From assembly GCF_025403485.1 (NCBI RefSeq), contig NZ_CP099966.1:3447001-3511000 (forward strand): a stretch of 64,000 bases of DNA. The letters are read 5' to 3'. Positions 17,611-26,750 of this stretch are shown here, in pieces. The stretch comes from Chryseobacterium paludis. Lineage in GTDB: Bacteria; Bacteroidota; Bacteroidia; Flavobacteriales; Weeksellaceae. Under the pieces are notes generated by a model, which had not been told where the DNA came from, did no database searches, and was given only the letters and a program-made list of their open reading frames with translations. Positions within the stretch are counted from its first letter, which is position 1; each line of letters starts with the position of its first letter. A program made the position numbers and the translations under genes.

Positions 17611-18540
17611 TTAAAATTCAATCTTGACTTTATTATCAACTTTCATTTTTATACTTCCCCCAATAATCAAAGGTCTGTTATCTTTGATATGGCCGTTTGG
17701 AAAACTAAAAACAACTGGGAATTTATATTTTGAAACTCTCTCTGAGATTAGCTTATAAGCAAAATCATCAAAGCTTTCTTCGTAATTTTTATTATCTTTT
17801 TCATCACCCATATTGGTCATTCCGCCAATAATAAGTCCTTTTATTTTTTTGAAGACTCCTGCCAGTTCCAGGCTCATGATCATTCGATCTAAAGCATAAT
17901 AATTTTCACCTATATCTTCAATAAATAATATTTTATCTTTAAAATCAAAAGAATATTTAGTTCCTAAAAGAGCATAGATCAGAGCCAGATTTCCGCCAAC
18001 CAATTCTCCTTCCACGGTCCCCTGTTTATTGAACTGATTTGATGGTATGTTATATTTTGGAGTCTTTCCTTTCAGAACATCAAATAATAAATCATAGCTT
18101 TCATCTGTAACTCCAAAGCTGGAAGTTTTAATGGTCTGGCCATGAATAGATGCAAAACCATTTTTTAATAAATAACTTTGAATTACAGTATTATCAGAGT
18201 AACCGATATACCATTTTGGCTTTTCAGTAAATTGTTTAAGCTTCAGGTGCTGGACCAGATGCTGACACCCATATCCACCTCTGGAAGCCCAGATTGCAGA
18301 AATATCGGTATCATTTAAAGCCCAGTTGATATCTTTTAATCTTTCTTTTTCTGTTCCAGCATAATTATAACCATTAGAAAATTTGGTATAAAGGTGTTCT
18401 CCTATAACAGGTTCAAAACCTTTTGCTTTAATCATTGAAATTCCTTTTTCAAGTTGAGCTTCTTCTACAGCTCCTGCCGGAGAAATAAGAGCAATTTTAT
18501 CCCCTTTTTTTAGGGATTTTGGAAAGATAATTTTTTTCAT
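17611..18540 (-). CDS. LD-carboxypeptidase (peptidase family S66)
   Basis: The 309-residue S66 peptidase has the N-terminal GDKIALISPAGAV, the nucleophile Ser in IGYSDNTVI (near 113), catalytic Glu in FIEDIGENYY and His in FPNGHIKDN, completing the Ser-Glu-His triad. Enzymes of this family cut the L,D bond in murein tetrapeptide during cell-wall recycling, normally in the cytoplasm; no signal peptide is seen. Its ATG overlaps the stop of the LysE-type gene by 4 bases, so the pair is translationally coupled. Confidence 0.92.
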   Translation of the reverse strand: MKKIIFPKSLKKGDKIALISPAGAVEEAQLEKGISMIKAKGFEPVIGEHLYTKFSNGYNYAGTEKERLKDINWALNDTDISAIWASRGGYGCQHLVQHLKLKQFTEKPKWYIGYSDNTVIQSYLLKNGFASIHGQTIKTSSFGVTDESYDLLFDVLKGKTPKYNIPSNQFNKQGTVEGELVGGNLALIYALLGTKYSFDFKDKILFIEDIGENYYALDRMIMSLELAGVFKKIKGLIIGGMTNMGDEKDNKNYEESFDDFAYKLISERVSKYKFPVVFSFPNGHIKDNRPLIIGGSIKMKVDNKVKIEF

Positions 18541-19223
18541 TTTGTTTTTTGAAATTTGACTTCTTTCTTCTCTGCTTCTTCTAATCGTTTATCAAACTGA
18601 TTAAATTTTTTAAAGCTTTGTAAAAAGATAAAGAAACTGAAAATGATAAGAATTCCACCTACAATTCTTCTGATCTTATTGGCTAAAGTTTGTGTTAATT
18701 TATCATGGAATTGTTTAGCCAGAAATATTTTAGCGAGATCGATACATAAATAAGTACCAATTACCAAGCCTATATACAGGATAAAATTACTGATATCAGG
18801 ATATTGATTTCGTACCGAAATTACTGTTACCAACCAGAAAAGAATTACCCCAACATTTAAAAGATTAAAGAAAAAACCATTAATAAAAGTTTTAAAATAA
18901 TTTTGACTAATGATTCTTTCTTCTCCAGGCATATGCATTTTGGTTTTGGTAACCAACATTACGATCCCATATACAAAAATAAGAATAGACGTAATCCTGT
19001 AAAAACCAGGATGTTTGTCTATTAAACTAACAAGATCTGCACTTGCATAATATGCTGCAACGATACACAACAGGTCAGCGGTTATAACTCCGAGATCCAG
19101 TGCTAAAGCGTGTCTGGGACCTCTTGAGAAACTGGTTTCAATTAAAAGGAAAAAAATAGGTCCTATGAAAACCAGGCTCAACATAAATCCTAATATGACA
19201 GCAGAAAGTACAAGTTCAAACAT
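18537..19223 (-). CDS. LysE family transporter
   Basis: The 228-residue protein has about six hydrophobic segments (near 5-27, 40-62, 70-90, 113-137, 143-165 and 183-203) and the family-typical N-terminus FMLSLVFIGPIFFLLIETSFSRG. LysE-type proteins export amino acids across the inner membrane. The substrate is unknown. It is coupled by a 4-base overlap to the LD-carboxypeptidase, which could hint at handling amino acids released during murein recycling (inference). Confidence 0.85.
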   Translation of the reverse strand: MFELVLSAVILGFMLSLVFIGPIFFLLIETSFSRGPRHALALDLGVITADLLCIVAAYYASADLVSLIDKHPGFYRITSILIFVYGIVMLVTKTKMHMPGEERIISQNYFKTFINGFFFNLLNVGVILFWLVTVISVRNQYPDISNFILYIGLVIGTYLCIDLAKIFLAKQFHDKLTQTLANKIRRIVGGILIIFSFFIFLQSFKKFNQFDKRLEEAEKKEVKFQKTK

Positions 19224-19224
19224 T

Positions 19225-19734
19225 TTATTCTAGACAGTTTTCATTATAAAAAAATTGGTAATCTTTTCTAATTTTCAATCCAAAGATACCTTTTTCGAAA
19301 ATATAAGTAATTTGATTTTTAAATTCCATCCTTTTATAATCAATGAAAAAACTACGAATCATATATTCGTATTCGTAAGCACTGTTACTCAAATAGATAT
19401 AGGTAGTTTTTCCTCTATAATGATTACTCCTTCCTCCTACATCTGCCATTTTACATTTAAAACAATACGTTTCCTTAGTAGGGTTTGATCCTGTAACATA
19501 ATTGATTAAAAAAAATAAATTTATTATTAAAGGAAATTTAATCAAAAAAAAATATTTTTTTTCCCAATTCTCTATCTTAATAATCTTTTTATTGATGAGT
19601 ACATTTATAAAAAGGCAAAGCACAAATATAATACTTACCAGTAAGAAAAAATTAATAACGGTTTTAAAAACAATTGTAAATAGTAAAATAACATTGGCAA
19701 TACTAAAGACAATAATTTTATCTATCCTTGTCAT
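19225..19734 (-). CDS. Membrane protein of unknown function
   Basis: The 169-residue protein has three hydrophobic segments at about 8-30, 30-50 and 65-82, then a soluble C-terminal part with a CFKC pair and many Tyr. Base composition is more AT-rich than its neighbours, with codon choice dominated by A/T. It is sandwiched in an operon: its ATG overlaps the rnr stop by one base and its stop is directly followed by the LysE gene. No family is recognised. Confidence 0.55.
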   Translation of the reverse strand: MTRIDKIIVFSIANVILLFTIVFKTVINFFLLVSIIFVLCLFINVLINKKIIKIENWEKKYFFLIKFPLIINLFFLINYVTGSNPTKETYCFKCKMADVGGRSNHYRGKTTYIYLSNSAYEYEYMIRSFFIDYKRMEFKNQITYIFEKGIFGLKIRKDYQFFYNENCLE

Positions 19735-21884
19735 TAATCAACAATCTTGAAATCCAGTTGTTTCTGAATTAAGTTAGCTTTAACCACTTTGATCTGAACC
19801 TGATCTCCCAATTGATATTTTTTACCGGTTCTTGAGCCATAAACTGCGTGTGTCGACTTATCATAGGTATAAGAATCATCTACCAGATCTCTTAATTTGA
19901 TCAATCCTTCAGCACCATTTTCAGGTATTTCAACCCAGAAACCAAATTCTGCTACTCCCGAAATCACACCCGTGAAAGTTTCACCAAGATGTTTTTCCAT
20001 GAATTTCACCTGCATGAATTTGATTGAATCTCTTTCTGCATCTGCAGCCAGTCTTTCCATAGCACTGCAATGTTTTGCCTTTTCTTCCAATTCAGTTCTA
20101 TCAGGAGATTTTCCACCATCAAGGTAGTGTTGCAACAAACGGTGTGCAAGTAAATCAGGATATCGTCTGATAGGAGATGTAAAGTGCGAATAATATTCAA
20201 ATCCTAAACCATAATGTCCGATAGGTTCAGTGGAGTAGACCGCTTTGCTCATGCTTCGCATTGCCAAAGTTTCGATCATATTTTCTTCTCCTTTTCCTTT
20301 TACATCATACAGTAATTTATTTAAAGATTCGGCAACTTTCTTAGTATTTGCAAGGTTCATCTGATATCCAAAAGTGGATACAAAATCTCTTAATGCTTCT
20401 AATTTTGCTGGATCCGGATCATCATGAACTCTATAAATGAATGTATTATTAGACATCCCTCCTTTATTAGTAAGAGATACAAATTCCGAAACTTTTTTAT
20501 TCGCTAAAAGCATGAATTCTTCAATCAGGTGATTAGAATCTTTGCTTATTTTAAAGTAAACTCCAACAGGTTCGTTATTTTCATTAAGATTAAATCTTAC
20601 TTCACTTCTGTCAAAGGTAATAGCTCCGTTTTTGATACGTTCATCACGCATTATTTTTGCCAGCCTATCCAACACAAGAATTTCTTCTGTTAAATCTCCT
20701 TGCTGGGTTTCAATACGTTCCTGAGCTTCTTCGTAGGTAAATCTTCTGTCAGAATGAATTACTGTTCTACCAAACCATTGTTTCTGTATTTCTGCATGAT
20801 CATTCAGTTCAAAAACTGCAGAGAATGTATATTTATCTTCATTAGGACGAAGTGAACAAACATCATTACTTAAAACTTCTGGTAACATAGGAACCACACG
20901 GTCAACCAAATATACTGAAGTTGCCCTTTGATAAGCTTCATCATCTAAAATAGTTCCCGGAACCACATAATGAGAAACATCCGCAATATGGACTCCAATT
21001 TCCCAGTTTCCATTTTGTAATTTCTGGATTGATAAAGCATCATCAAAATCTTTTGCATCTTTAGGGTCAATAGTAAACGTGCAGATATTACGCATATCAC
21101 GACGTTTTGCAACTTCATCATCCGTAATCTGTCTGTTGATCTTATCAGCATCTGCTTCTACTTCCTCAGGAAACTCATAGGGTAATCCATATTCTGCTAA
21201 AATAGAATGAATCTCTGTTTCGTGCTCTCCAGGAGCTCCTAAAACTTTAATGATTTCTCCTTCAGGATTTTTATCCCCAGGTCTCCATTCTGTCATCTTA
21301 ACAATAACTTTAGCACCATCTTCAGCACCACCAAATTTCCCTTTTGGAATAAAAATATCAGTATTGATCGACTTTTTATCGCAAACAACAAATCCGAAAT
21401 CTTTATGAGCAACCACTTGTAAAGTACCTACAAATTCCGTTCTCGTTCTTTCCAAAACTTCCAAGACAGAACCTTCCAGCTTCTTTCCTTTATAAGTATA
21501 GGTTACTATTAAAACTTTATCCCCTTGTAAAGCATCCTTTACATTTTTTGAATGGATAAAAATATCATCTTCCATTCCATCTACATTCACGTAGGCATTT
21601 CCAGATTGATTAAAATCAATAACTCCGGTTAAAGTTCCTGCGATATTCAAGTTAATAATATATTTTCCTTTATCTGTTTCTTTAATTTTTTCTGAAGATT
21701 GCAGCTTATGTAAAGCCTGGATCACCAGTTCCCTTTGTCTTGGGTTCTTATGATCAATTCCGTCTGCGATCTGCTTATAGTTATAGATCTTCGACGAGTT
21801 TTCGTTCATAAATCTTAAGATCAATCTTCCGATCTCCATTAATTTATGGTCATTTTTCTGACTTATATATTTTCTTTTTTTCAT
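19734..21884 (-). CDS. rnr: Ribonuclease R
   Basis: This 716-residue enzyme has an N-terminal winged-helix part (about 1-65), two cold-shock domains (about 70-225), the RNB catalytic domain with DPKDAKDFDDAL near residue 270 (the four metal-binding Asp), and a C-terminal S1 domain (FTGVISGVAEFGFWVEIPENG onwards). It is a 3'-5' exoribonuclease that degrades structured RNA. The basic tail found in proteobacterial RNase R is absent, giving a shorter protein. It is first in an operon that continues to the exporter and peptidase genes. Confidence 0.95.
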   Translation of the reverse strand: MKKRKYISQKNDHKLMEIGRLILRFMNENSSKIYNYKQIADGIDHKNPRQRELVIQALHKLQSSEKIKETDKGKYIINLNIAGTLTGVIDFNQSGNAYVNVDGMEDDIFIHSKNVKDALQGDKVLIVTYTYKGKKLEGSVLEVLERTRTEFVGTLQVVAHKDFGFVVCDKKSINTDIFIPKGKFGGAEDGAKVIVKMTEWRPGDKNPEGEIIKVLGAPGEHETEIHSILAEYGLPYEFPEEVEADADKINRQITDDEVAKRRDMRNICTFTIDPKDAKDFDDALSIQKLQNGNWEIGVHIADVSHYVVPGTILDDEAYQRATSVYLVDRVVPMLPEVLSNDVCSLRPNEDKYTFSAVFELNDHAEIQKQWFGRTVIHSDRRFTYEEAQERIETQQGDLTEEILVLDRLAKIMRDERIKNGAITFDRSEVRFNLNENNEPVGVYFKISKDSNHLIEEFMLLANKKVSEFVSLTNKGGMSNNTFIYRVHDDPDPAKLEALRDFVSTFGYQMNLANTKKVAESLNKLLYDVKGKGEENMIETLAMRSMSKAVYSTEPIGHYGLGFEYYSHFTSPIRRYPDLLAHRLLQHYLDGGKSPDRTELEEKAKHCSAMERLAADAERDSIKFMQVKFMEKHLGETFTGVISGVAEFGFWVEIPENGAEGLIKLRDLVDDSYTYDKSTHAVYGSRTGKKYQLGDQVQIKVVKANLIQKQLDFKIVD

Positions 21885-22096
21885 TTTTTAATAATTGTTT
21901 AAAATATCAACAACATCATTTTCCTTCCCAGTGTTTTGATAACGGGAGTTTTAGTTCGTATAAATTTAATACAAATATGGAGAAGAGGGGAGAAAACCTG
22001 TTATAAATAAACTTAATATTACGAGTATAAGTTTCGAGAGAGAATATAGAATGTGTTTCTATTTGATAGTACAAAGATATGTAATTTAAAATAAAT

Positions 22097-22124
22097 AAGG
22101 CTTGTAATTTGATTTACAAGCCTT
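22097..22124 (-). terminator. Terminator of rpiB
   Basis: The 11-bp stem AAGGCTTGTAA/TTACAAGCCTT has a 6-base loop and, on the minus strand, a following TTATTTATTTT tract. It lies 8 bases after the rpiB stop. Confidence 0.85.
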
Positions 22125-22131
22125 TATATTT

Positions 22132-22566
22132 TTAGCAAACTGCTATTTTGTCAACTCTTGTTTGGTGTCTGCCCCCTTCAAAGTTTGTAGAGAGAAATTT
22201 TTCTACGATCTCTATTGCCAATTCCTTAGATATGAATCTTGCAGGCATAGAAATCATATTGGCATCATTATGTTGTCTTGCCAACGATGCAATCTCCGGC
22301 ATCCAACATAAAGCGCAACGAATTTTCTGATGTTTGTTTGCAGTGATCTGCACACCATTTCCGCTACCACAAATTAGAATTCCCAATTCATTTTCCCCAT
22401 TTTCTACAGAAGTTGCTGCAGGGTGAACAAAGTCAGGATAATCCACACTGTCTGTGGAAAACGTTCCAAAATCTTGAATATCAAATTGTTCTGAAAAATA
22501 GTTCTTAACAATCTCCTTATATTCAAAGCCTGCATGATCAGCTGCGATCGCAATTTTTCTTTTCAT
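22132..22566 (-). CDS. rpiB: Ribose-5-phosphate isomerase B
   Basis: The 144-residue RpiB/LacAB-type isomerase starts IAIAADHAGFEYK, has ILICGSGNGVQITANK (phosphate-binding and catalytic loop) and ends in the family-typical FEGGRHQTRVDKI. It interconverts ribose 5-phosphate and ribulose 5-phosphate in the pentose phosphate pathway. The usual active-site Cys (CGSG) is present near residue 65. It is transcribed alone, away from the large gap to its right. Confidence 0.95.
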   Translation of the reverse strand: MKRKIAIAADHAGFEYKEIVKNYFSEQFDIQDFGTFSTDSVDYPDFVHPAATSVENGENELGILICGSGNGVQITANKHQKIRCALCWMPEIASLARQHNDANMISMPARFISKELAIEIVEKFLSTNFEGGRHQTRVDKIAVC

Positions 22567-22604
22567 AATACTTTTATTAGACTTAATATAGATTTATTTC
22601 CCTA

Positions 22605-22612
22605 CAAATTTA
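22605..22612 (-). promoter_or_regulatory. -7 element of rpiB
   Basis: TAAATTTG on the minus strand matches TAnnTTTG and ends 38 bases before the rpiB ATG. A TTG lies 24 bases further upstream. Confidence 0.4.
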
Positions 22613-22650
22613 AGTATTAAATATTAATTGTTAGTTCAACACTAGTTAAT

Positions 22651-23037
22651 TGTGAAAAGCATTGTGAATAACTGTGGAAAACTTTTATAAAGTAAATAAT
22701 TTTTGAATATGAAAATTTACTAATGGACAAATTCTCTCAAAAGTCAATACAGAATTTTCAAAATCTTTTTTGGGACTATTCGTTAGTTTTTCCATAAATC
22801 AGTAATTAATAATTAAAATTGTTAACAACTAACTCATTTTTGTTAGTAACCATCTGAATAATCAGATTTACAAGAAATTGCATTGTGAATTAAATATGAA
22901 TTAAATAAAAATTAAGTGTTATGAACTTTTTAGAGGAAAGTTATCCCCTAAACCCCCAACACTCAACAACAATACTCACTCATATTTTCTTTATTAAAAA
23001 AAAATTGTTGATTAGTGAGTGTTGGGTCTGTGGGAAG
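22651..23037. other. oriC: Candidate chromosomal replication origin (DnaA-box cluster)
   Basis: The 552-base gap between rpiB and pgk holds a cluster of DnaA-box-like sites (TTATnCACA type). Perfect TTWTnCACA matches on the minus strand are at 22663-22671 (TGTGAATAA) and 22673-22681 (TGTGGAAAA), head to tail with a 10-base period. Sites with one mismatch are at 22651-22659, 22788-22796 and 22884-22892, and weaker ones at 22941 and 23029. Very AT-rich DNA lies between them and could be the unwinding element. Two parS sites lie 4-6 kb to the right. dnaA is not next to it, so the call rests on motifs and context only. Confidence 0.45.
22955..23026. repeat. Large imperfect inverted repeat around an AT-rich loop
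   Basis: CCCAACACTCA (22955-22965) pairs with TGAGTGTTGGG (23016-23026), and the inner CAACAAT (22967-22973) pairs with ATTGTTG (23004-23010). The right arm has four more bases between its halves. The alternative pairing ACTCACT (22974-22980) with AGTGAGT (23014-23020) is also possible. About 30 AT-rich bases form the loop. It could extrude as a cruciform or bind a dimeric protein. It lies 60-90 bases ahead of the pgk promoter. Confidence 0.7.
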
Positions 23038-23086
23038 ATTTCTGAAAACTTTTTTTGATTCAATCTTTTCCAAAAGTTTAAAATCT

Positions 23087-23094
23087 TACATTTG
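23087..23094 (+). promoter_or_regulatory. -7 element of pgk
   Basis: TACATTTG matches TAnnTTTG and ends 24 bases before the pgk ATG. No clear -33 element is at the usual distance. Confidence 0.45.
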
Positions 23095-23118
23095 TGAAAC
23101 GAAAATTCAAAGCTATTT

Positions 23119-24309
23119 ATGAAAACAATCAATGATTTCAATTTTAGAGACAAGAAAGCTTTAGTGAGAGTGGATTTCAATGTTCCGCAAGATGATCAAC
23201 TGAAAGTTACAGACAATACAAGAATCGTAGCAGTGAAACCTACTGTAGAAAAAATTCTTAATGATGGTGGTTCTGTAATTCTCATGACTCACCTGGGAAG
23301 ACCTAAAGGAGAAGTGAAGGATGAATTTTCTCTGAAACACATCCTTGCTGAAGTTTCTAATGTTTTGGGAAGAGAAGTAAAGTTTGTAGAAGAGTCTATA
23401 GGTCCTAAAGCTGAACAAGCAGCTGCTGAACTTAAACCGGGGGAAATTCTATTATTGGAAAATTTACGTTTTCATAATGAAGAAGAGAAAGGAGATGAAG
23501 GGTTTGCTGAGCAACTTTCCAAATTAGGAGATGCTTATGTGAACGATGCATTCGGTACAGCACACAGAGCTCATGCTTCTACAGCTGTAATTGCTAACTA
23601 TTTCACCTCAACTAAATTTTTCGGTTTATTAATGGCTAATGAATTAAAAGCTATCGATAAAGTTTTAAAAAACGGTGAAAGACCTGTTACAGCTATACTT
23701 GGAGGGTCTAAGGTTTCAACTAAAATTACCATTATAGAAAATATCCTGCCTGCAATTGATAATTTGATCATTGGTGGCGGGATGGCCTTTACTTTTATAA
23801 AAGCGCTGGGTGGTAAAATTGGAACTTCCTTGGTAGAGCAGGATAAGTTGCCTCTAGCACTTGAGATATTGGCAAAAGCAAAAGAACACAACGTTAAAGT
23901 ATATCTTCCATCTGATACTATTATAGCTGAAAGTTTCAGTAATGATGCTGAAAGAAAGGAGATAGATATTTATGCAATTCCTGAAGGATGGATGGGATTG
24001 GATGCCGGATCAAAATCAAGGGATCAGTTTAATGATGTTCTTTTAAATTCAAGAACTATTCTATGGAATGGACCAATTGGAGTTTTTGAGATGTCCAACT
24101 TTGCTGCCGGTACTGTTGCTTTAGGTGATAGTATTGCTGAAGCGACTAGACTTGGAGCTTTCTCTTTAGTAGGAGGAGGGGATAGTGTTGCGTTTGTAAA
24201 GCAATTTGGATATGATGACAAAGTAAGCTATGTATCGACTGGTGGTGGTGCCATGCTTGAAAGCTTGGAAGGATTAGAACTTCCTGGAATTGCTGCTATT
24301 AATAAATAA
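23119..24309 (+). CDS. pgk: Phosphoglycerate kinase
   Basis: The complete 396-residue enzyme has the N-terminal substrate motif [31 protein letters not shown], the hinge region with [11 protein letters not shown], the nucleotide-binding [10 protein letters not shown] and [10 protein letters not shown], and the C-terminal [10 protein letters not shown]. It catalyses the ATP-forming step from 1,3-bisphosphoglycerate to 3-phosphoglycerate in glycolysis. It is monocistronic: a promoter element is just upstream and a terminator just downstream. It is highly expressed in most bacteria, which suits an origin-proximal site. Confidence 0.97.
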   Translation: MKTINDFNFRDKKALVRVDFNVPQDDQLKVTDNTRIVAVKPTVEKILNDGGSVILMTHLGRPKGEVKDEFSLKHILAEVSNVLGREVKFVEESIGPKAEQAAAELKPGEILLLENLRFHNEEEKGDEGFAEQLSKLGDAYVNDAFGTAHRAHASTAVIANYFTSTKFFGLLMANELKAIDKVLKNGERPVTAILGGSKVSTKITIIENILPAIDNLIIGGGMAFTFIKALGGKIGTSLVEQDKLPLALEILAKAKEHNVKVYLPSDTIIAESFSNDAERKEIDIYAIPEGWMGLDAGSKSRDQFNDVLLNSRTILWNGPIGVFEMSNFAAGTVALGDSIAEATRLGAFSLVGGGDSVAFVKQFGYDDKVSYVSTGGGAMLESLEGLELPGIAAINK

Positions 24310-24328
24310 AAAACTGTTATTATAAATA

Positions 24329-24365
24329 AAAAAATAACCCTCTCTTTTTGAGAAGGTTATTTTTT
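24329..24365. terminator. Bidirectional terminator after pgk
   Basis: AAAAAATAACC, one mismatch, TCTC, a TTTTT loop and the complementary arm end in six T. It lies between pgk and the converging C1 peptidase gene. Confidence 0.85.
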
Positions 24366-24378
24366 ATTAGTCATTATC

Positions 24379-25260
24379 TTATTGAACGTAAGCTACATAA
24401 CATTCATTAATTGCTCCATTATTTGCTTTCGCAAAGAATGAATAATCAATCCAAAAGTATCCGTTGTTCCCCCAATTTGTACCCCATTGATTTTGTACTT
24501 TAAACGCTTGTTTTGCATCGTCATATCCTATTACGGCAATTGCATGTCCTCCTCGGACATTACCTGAATGTGACTTCCATATCCATCCGTTTGATGAACT
24601 TAAATGATCAAAGCTGTAATCTACTGTAACTGCGATAACTATGGGTAAATTCATACTTAAAAGCGTTTTTACGTTGCTTATATCCGTATTGTCGACGGTT
24701 GCCCAGGTAGTAAATTTATGACTACTAGCTGCATTTTTTTGGGAAGTATTAGGCTGAGTAGAGCAACCTGTATCCGTGTAAGGCATTTCACTCCAGCTGC
24801 AAACTCCCTGATTTTTAATTAAGTTTAAACCATCACTAACATAAGCACCTGCATCACAAGAACCAAGTTTGATCTGGTTGTAAACATATTCAGGGCTTCT
24901 TTTTGCAGTAACTCCTTTAAAATTGGATTCTAAACCACTGGTTGTGGTATACGCGGTCGCCCATGCAACACATGATCCTTCACCGCCCTGATCACCAATT
25001 GCTGGCAAACCGGGAATAAAATAACTGGATGCTAAAGCATTTTTAGCAGTTGATTCACTTTTTCCCTTTAATTTCAGCGTAAGTTCATTGATGTTTACTT
25101 TTGCAAAATTTCTGTAGATAGATTGATCTATAAGCCGTGCCCCCAATGCGTAGTTTTTTTGAACTTCAGTAGAGGTGGTGTTTTGATCGTCATCTGTTTT
25201 TGCGCATGATGTAACAGATAGCATTCCTATCGCTATCATTACGAGTTTAAAATTTTTCAT
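24379..25260 (-). CDS. C1 family (papain-like) cysteine protease lipoprotein
   Basis: The 293-residue protein has a lipoprotein signal peptide (SVTSC, Cys19). A pro-like segment runs to about residue 80, then the papain-fold domain: oxyanion Gln91 in GDQGGEGSC, nucleophile Cys97, His239 in GGHAIAVIGYDD and Asn257 in VQNQWGTNWG, where papain has NSWG. All catalytic residues are present, so an active, cell-envelope-anchored protease is likely. The substrate is unknown. The gene has an unusually long AT-rich upstream region and its own terminator. Confidence 0.9.
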   Translation of the reverse strand: MKNFKLVMIAIGMLSVTSCAKTDDDQNTTSTEVQKNYALGARLIDQSIYRNFAKVNINELTLKLKGKSESTAKNALASSYFIPGLPAIGDQGGEGSCVAWATAYTTTSGLESNFKGVTAKRSPEYVYNQIKLGSCDAGAYVSDGLNLIKNQGVCSWSEMPYTDTGCSTQPNTSQKNAASSHKFTTWATVDNTDISNVKTLLSMNLPIVIAVTVDYSFDHLSSSNGWIWKSHSGNVRGGHAIAVIGYDDAKQAFKVQNQWGTNWGNNGYFWIDYSFFAKANNGAINECYVAYVQ

Positions 25261-25730
25261 TGATTAATATTTAAAAATGGTTCTGTGAATGTATAAATTA
25301 TTTTCACATATCAATGAATTATTTAATGCAATTGAGTGTATTTATTGAATTAAATTTATTATTTAATAATATTTCCTTTTTTTTATTCATTTTCATTTAA
25401 TTTATTTTGTTTTTTTATCATTTATTATATTTTTTTTATCATTTAGCACATTACTTATGTTTTTGGATAAGGGTTATTAAAATTATATTTAAATAATTTA
25501 TATTTTATTAATTAATTTATTTAAAATAATATATTTAATGTAAATTTTATTTGGTTTATTTTTATTATAATTTGAATTTTGTTAGGTATTTGACATATTA
25601 TGAGTGAAAAAAATGTGCTTTAAGTAATGATTTTATTTATATTTTGAATTTTTTGTGAAAAAGAGAGTGAAATGACATGAGCTATTTATTAAATATGTTT
25701 TTGTTAAAATTTTTATTTAAATGGAAATAA
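25261..25730. other. Extremely AT-rich non-coding stretch
   Basis: This 470-base gap upstream of the C1 protease is almost free of G and C over long runs, with repeated TTTATT and ATTTAA patterns. It holds no plausible gene, tRNA or long repeat. It probably contains the protease promoter, but I cannot place TAnnTTTG confidently. Curved or nucleoid-protein-bound DNA is a possible reading. Confidence 0.5.
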
Positions 25731-25758
25731 AAAAACTCTCAATATTTTGAGAGTTTTT
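25731..25758 (-). terminator. Terminator of the methyltransferase gene
   Basis: The perfect 12-bp stem AAAAACTCTCAA/TTGAGAGTTTTT has a TATT loop and ends 59 bases after the methyltransferase stop. The flanking T and A runs allow it to work both ways. Confidence 0.85.
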
Positions 25759-25817
25759 AATTTTTAGGTGGAAATCGGTGAAAATTGGCTTTCAGAAATA
25801 GCTCAAAAATCGATTTT

Positions 25818-26639
25818 CTATCTTTTTTCGATTATATATATCAAACTTGAAAATTCATTCGAAAACAATGCTTTTACGTTCGAAATCGTTCCGTAGATGA
25901 GAGCTTTTAGCCAAAAAAGTGGTGATTTCTTGTATTTTTCGCTCAACATGGAGATGTAGTAGGAATCGAGGATCAAAGGTTTGATCTTTCTTAATTTCCA
26001 GTCAGGGTTTTTAGAAATTAAATTTTCCATACCATTTTTTGAAAAGTGATAGATATGTCTGGGTACATCATAGGCTGCCCAATATTCTTTATAATGTTTT
26101 GCATCATAAGAAGTAGGATTGGGAACTGCTATAATAAGCAATCCTTTTTCATTTAATTTACTATGAAATATCTGAAGTATTTCTGCCTGGTTTTCGATAT
26201 GTTCAAAAACATGCCAGAGTGTAATAGCATCTAAAGCTTTATCTTCAATTAAATTAATATCATCAATAATCTTCGTTTTTGATACTTTAGTTTGCGCCGC
26301 TTTTCTTGCATCAGCATCAGGTTCATATCCTAAAGTCTGAAAGTCATTCTCTATAAACTTTACAAATTCTCCTGCACCACATCCATAGTCCAGAATCTTG
26401 GAATTCTTTTTAATTCTGTCAATCAGGATTGTTTTTTTATACTGAAGATTAAAAGACTGAAGAAATTTATATAGCTTTTCTTTTAAACTTCCTGAATCCT
26501 GATGGTGGGAAATGTAATCTTCGCTTTCATAATATTTTGAAATATTCGATGGGATAGGGGAGGTTTTAAAAACCCCTTTAGTTTCTGTTTCTTTAATTTC
26601 GAATATTTCCTGAGTAAGAAAGTGATCTTTAATTTTCAT
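25818..26639 (-). CDS. Class I SAM-dependent methyltransferase
   Basis: The 273-residue protein has a central methyltransferase domain: motif I LDYGCGAGEFVKFI near 87-100, acidic LGYEPDADARK, and ITLWHVFEHIENQ, which is typical of the UbiG-like methyltransf_23 group. The N-terminal 60 residues (ISKYYESEDYISHH) match methyltransferases that often act on sugars or lipids in surface polysaccharide pathways. The substrate is unknown. It is downstream of mnmG with a parS site between them. Confidence 0.85.
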   Translation of the reverse strand: MKIKDHFLTQEIFEIKETETKGVFKTSPIPSNISKYYESEDYISHHQDSGSLKEKLYKFLQSFNLQYKKTILIDRIKKNSKILDYGCGAGEFVKFIENDFQTLGYEPDADARKAAQTKVSKTKIIDDINLIEDKALDAITLWHVFEHIENQAEILQIFHSKLNEKGLLIIAVPNPTSYDAKHYKEYWAAYDVPRHIYHFSKNGMENLISKNPDWKLRKIKPLILDSYYISMLSEKYKKSPLFWLKALIYGTISNVKALFSNEFSSLIYIIEKR

Positions 26640-26725
26640 TAAATTATTCTTTTATATTAAAAATTAAGATATTCAGAGTTTAATGTAAGCTCATAAATAC
26701 CTTAATTTTTGCTTTAATTTTAAAG

Positions 26726-26743
26726 ATGTTTCACGTGAAACAT
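26726..26743. promoter_or_regulatory. parS: parS centromere site 1
   Basis: ATGTTTCACGTGAAACAT is a perfect 18-bp palindrome containing the 16-base parS consensus TGTTTCACGTGAAACA recognised by chromosomal ParB (Spo0J). It sits in the gap between the mnmG stop and the methyltransferase start. An identical core recurs at 28658. Confidence 0.93.
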
Positions 26744-26750
26744 ATATTAA

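Noticed and set aside
25261..25817. Missed gene or tRNA in the long gap
   Set aside because: No cloverleaf, no GC-rich segment and only short open frames with stop codons throughout.
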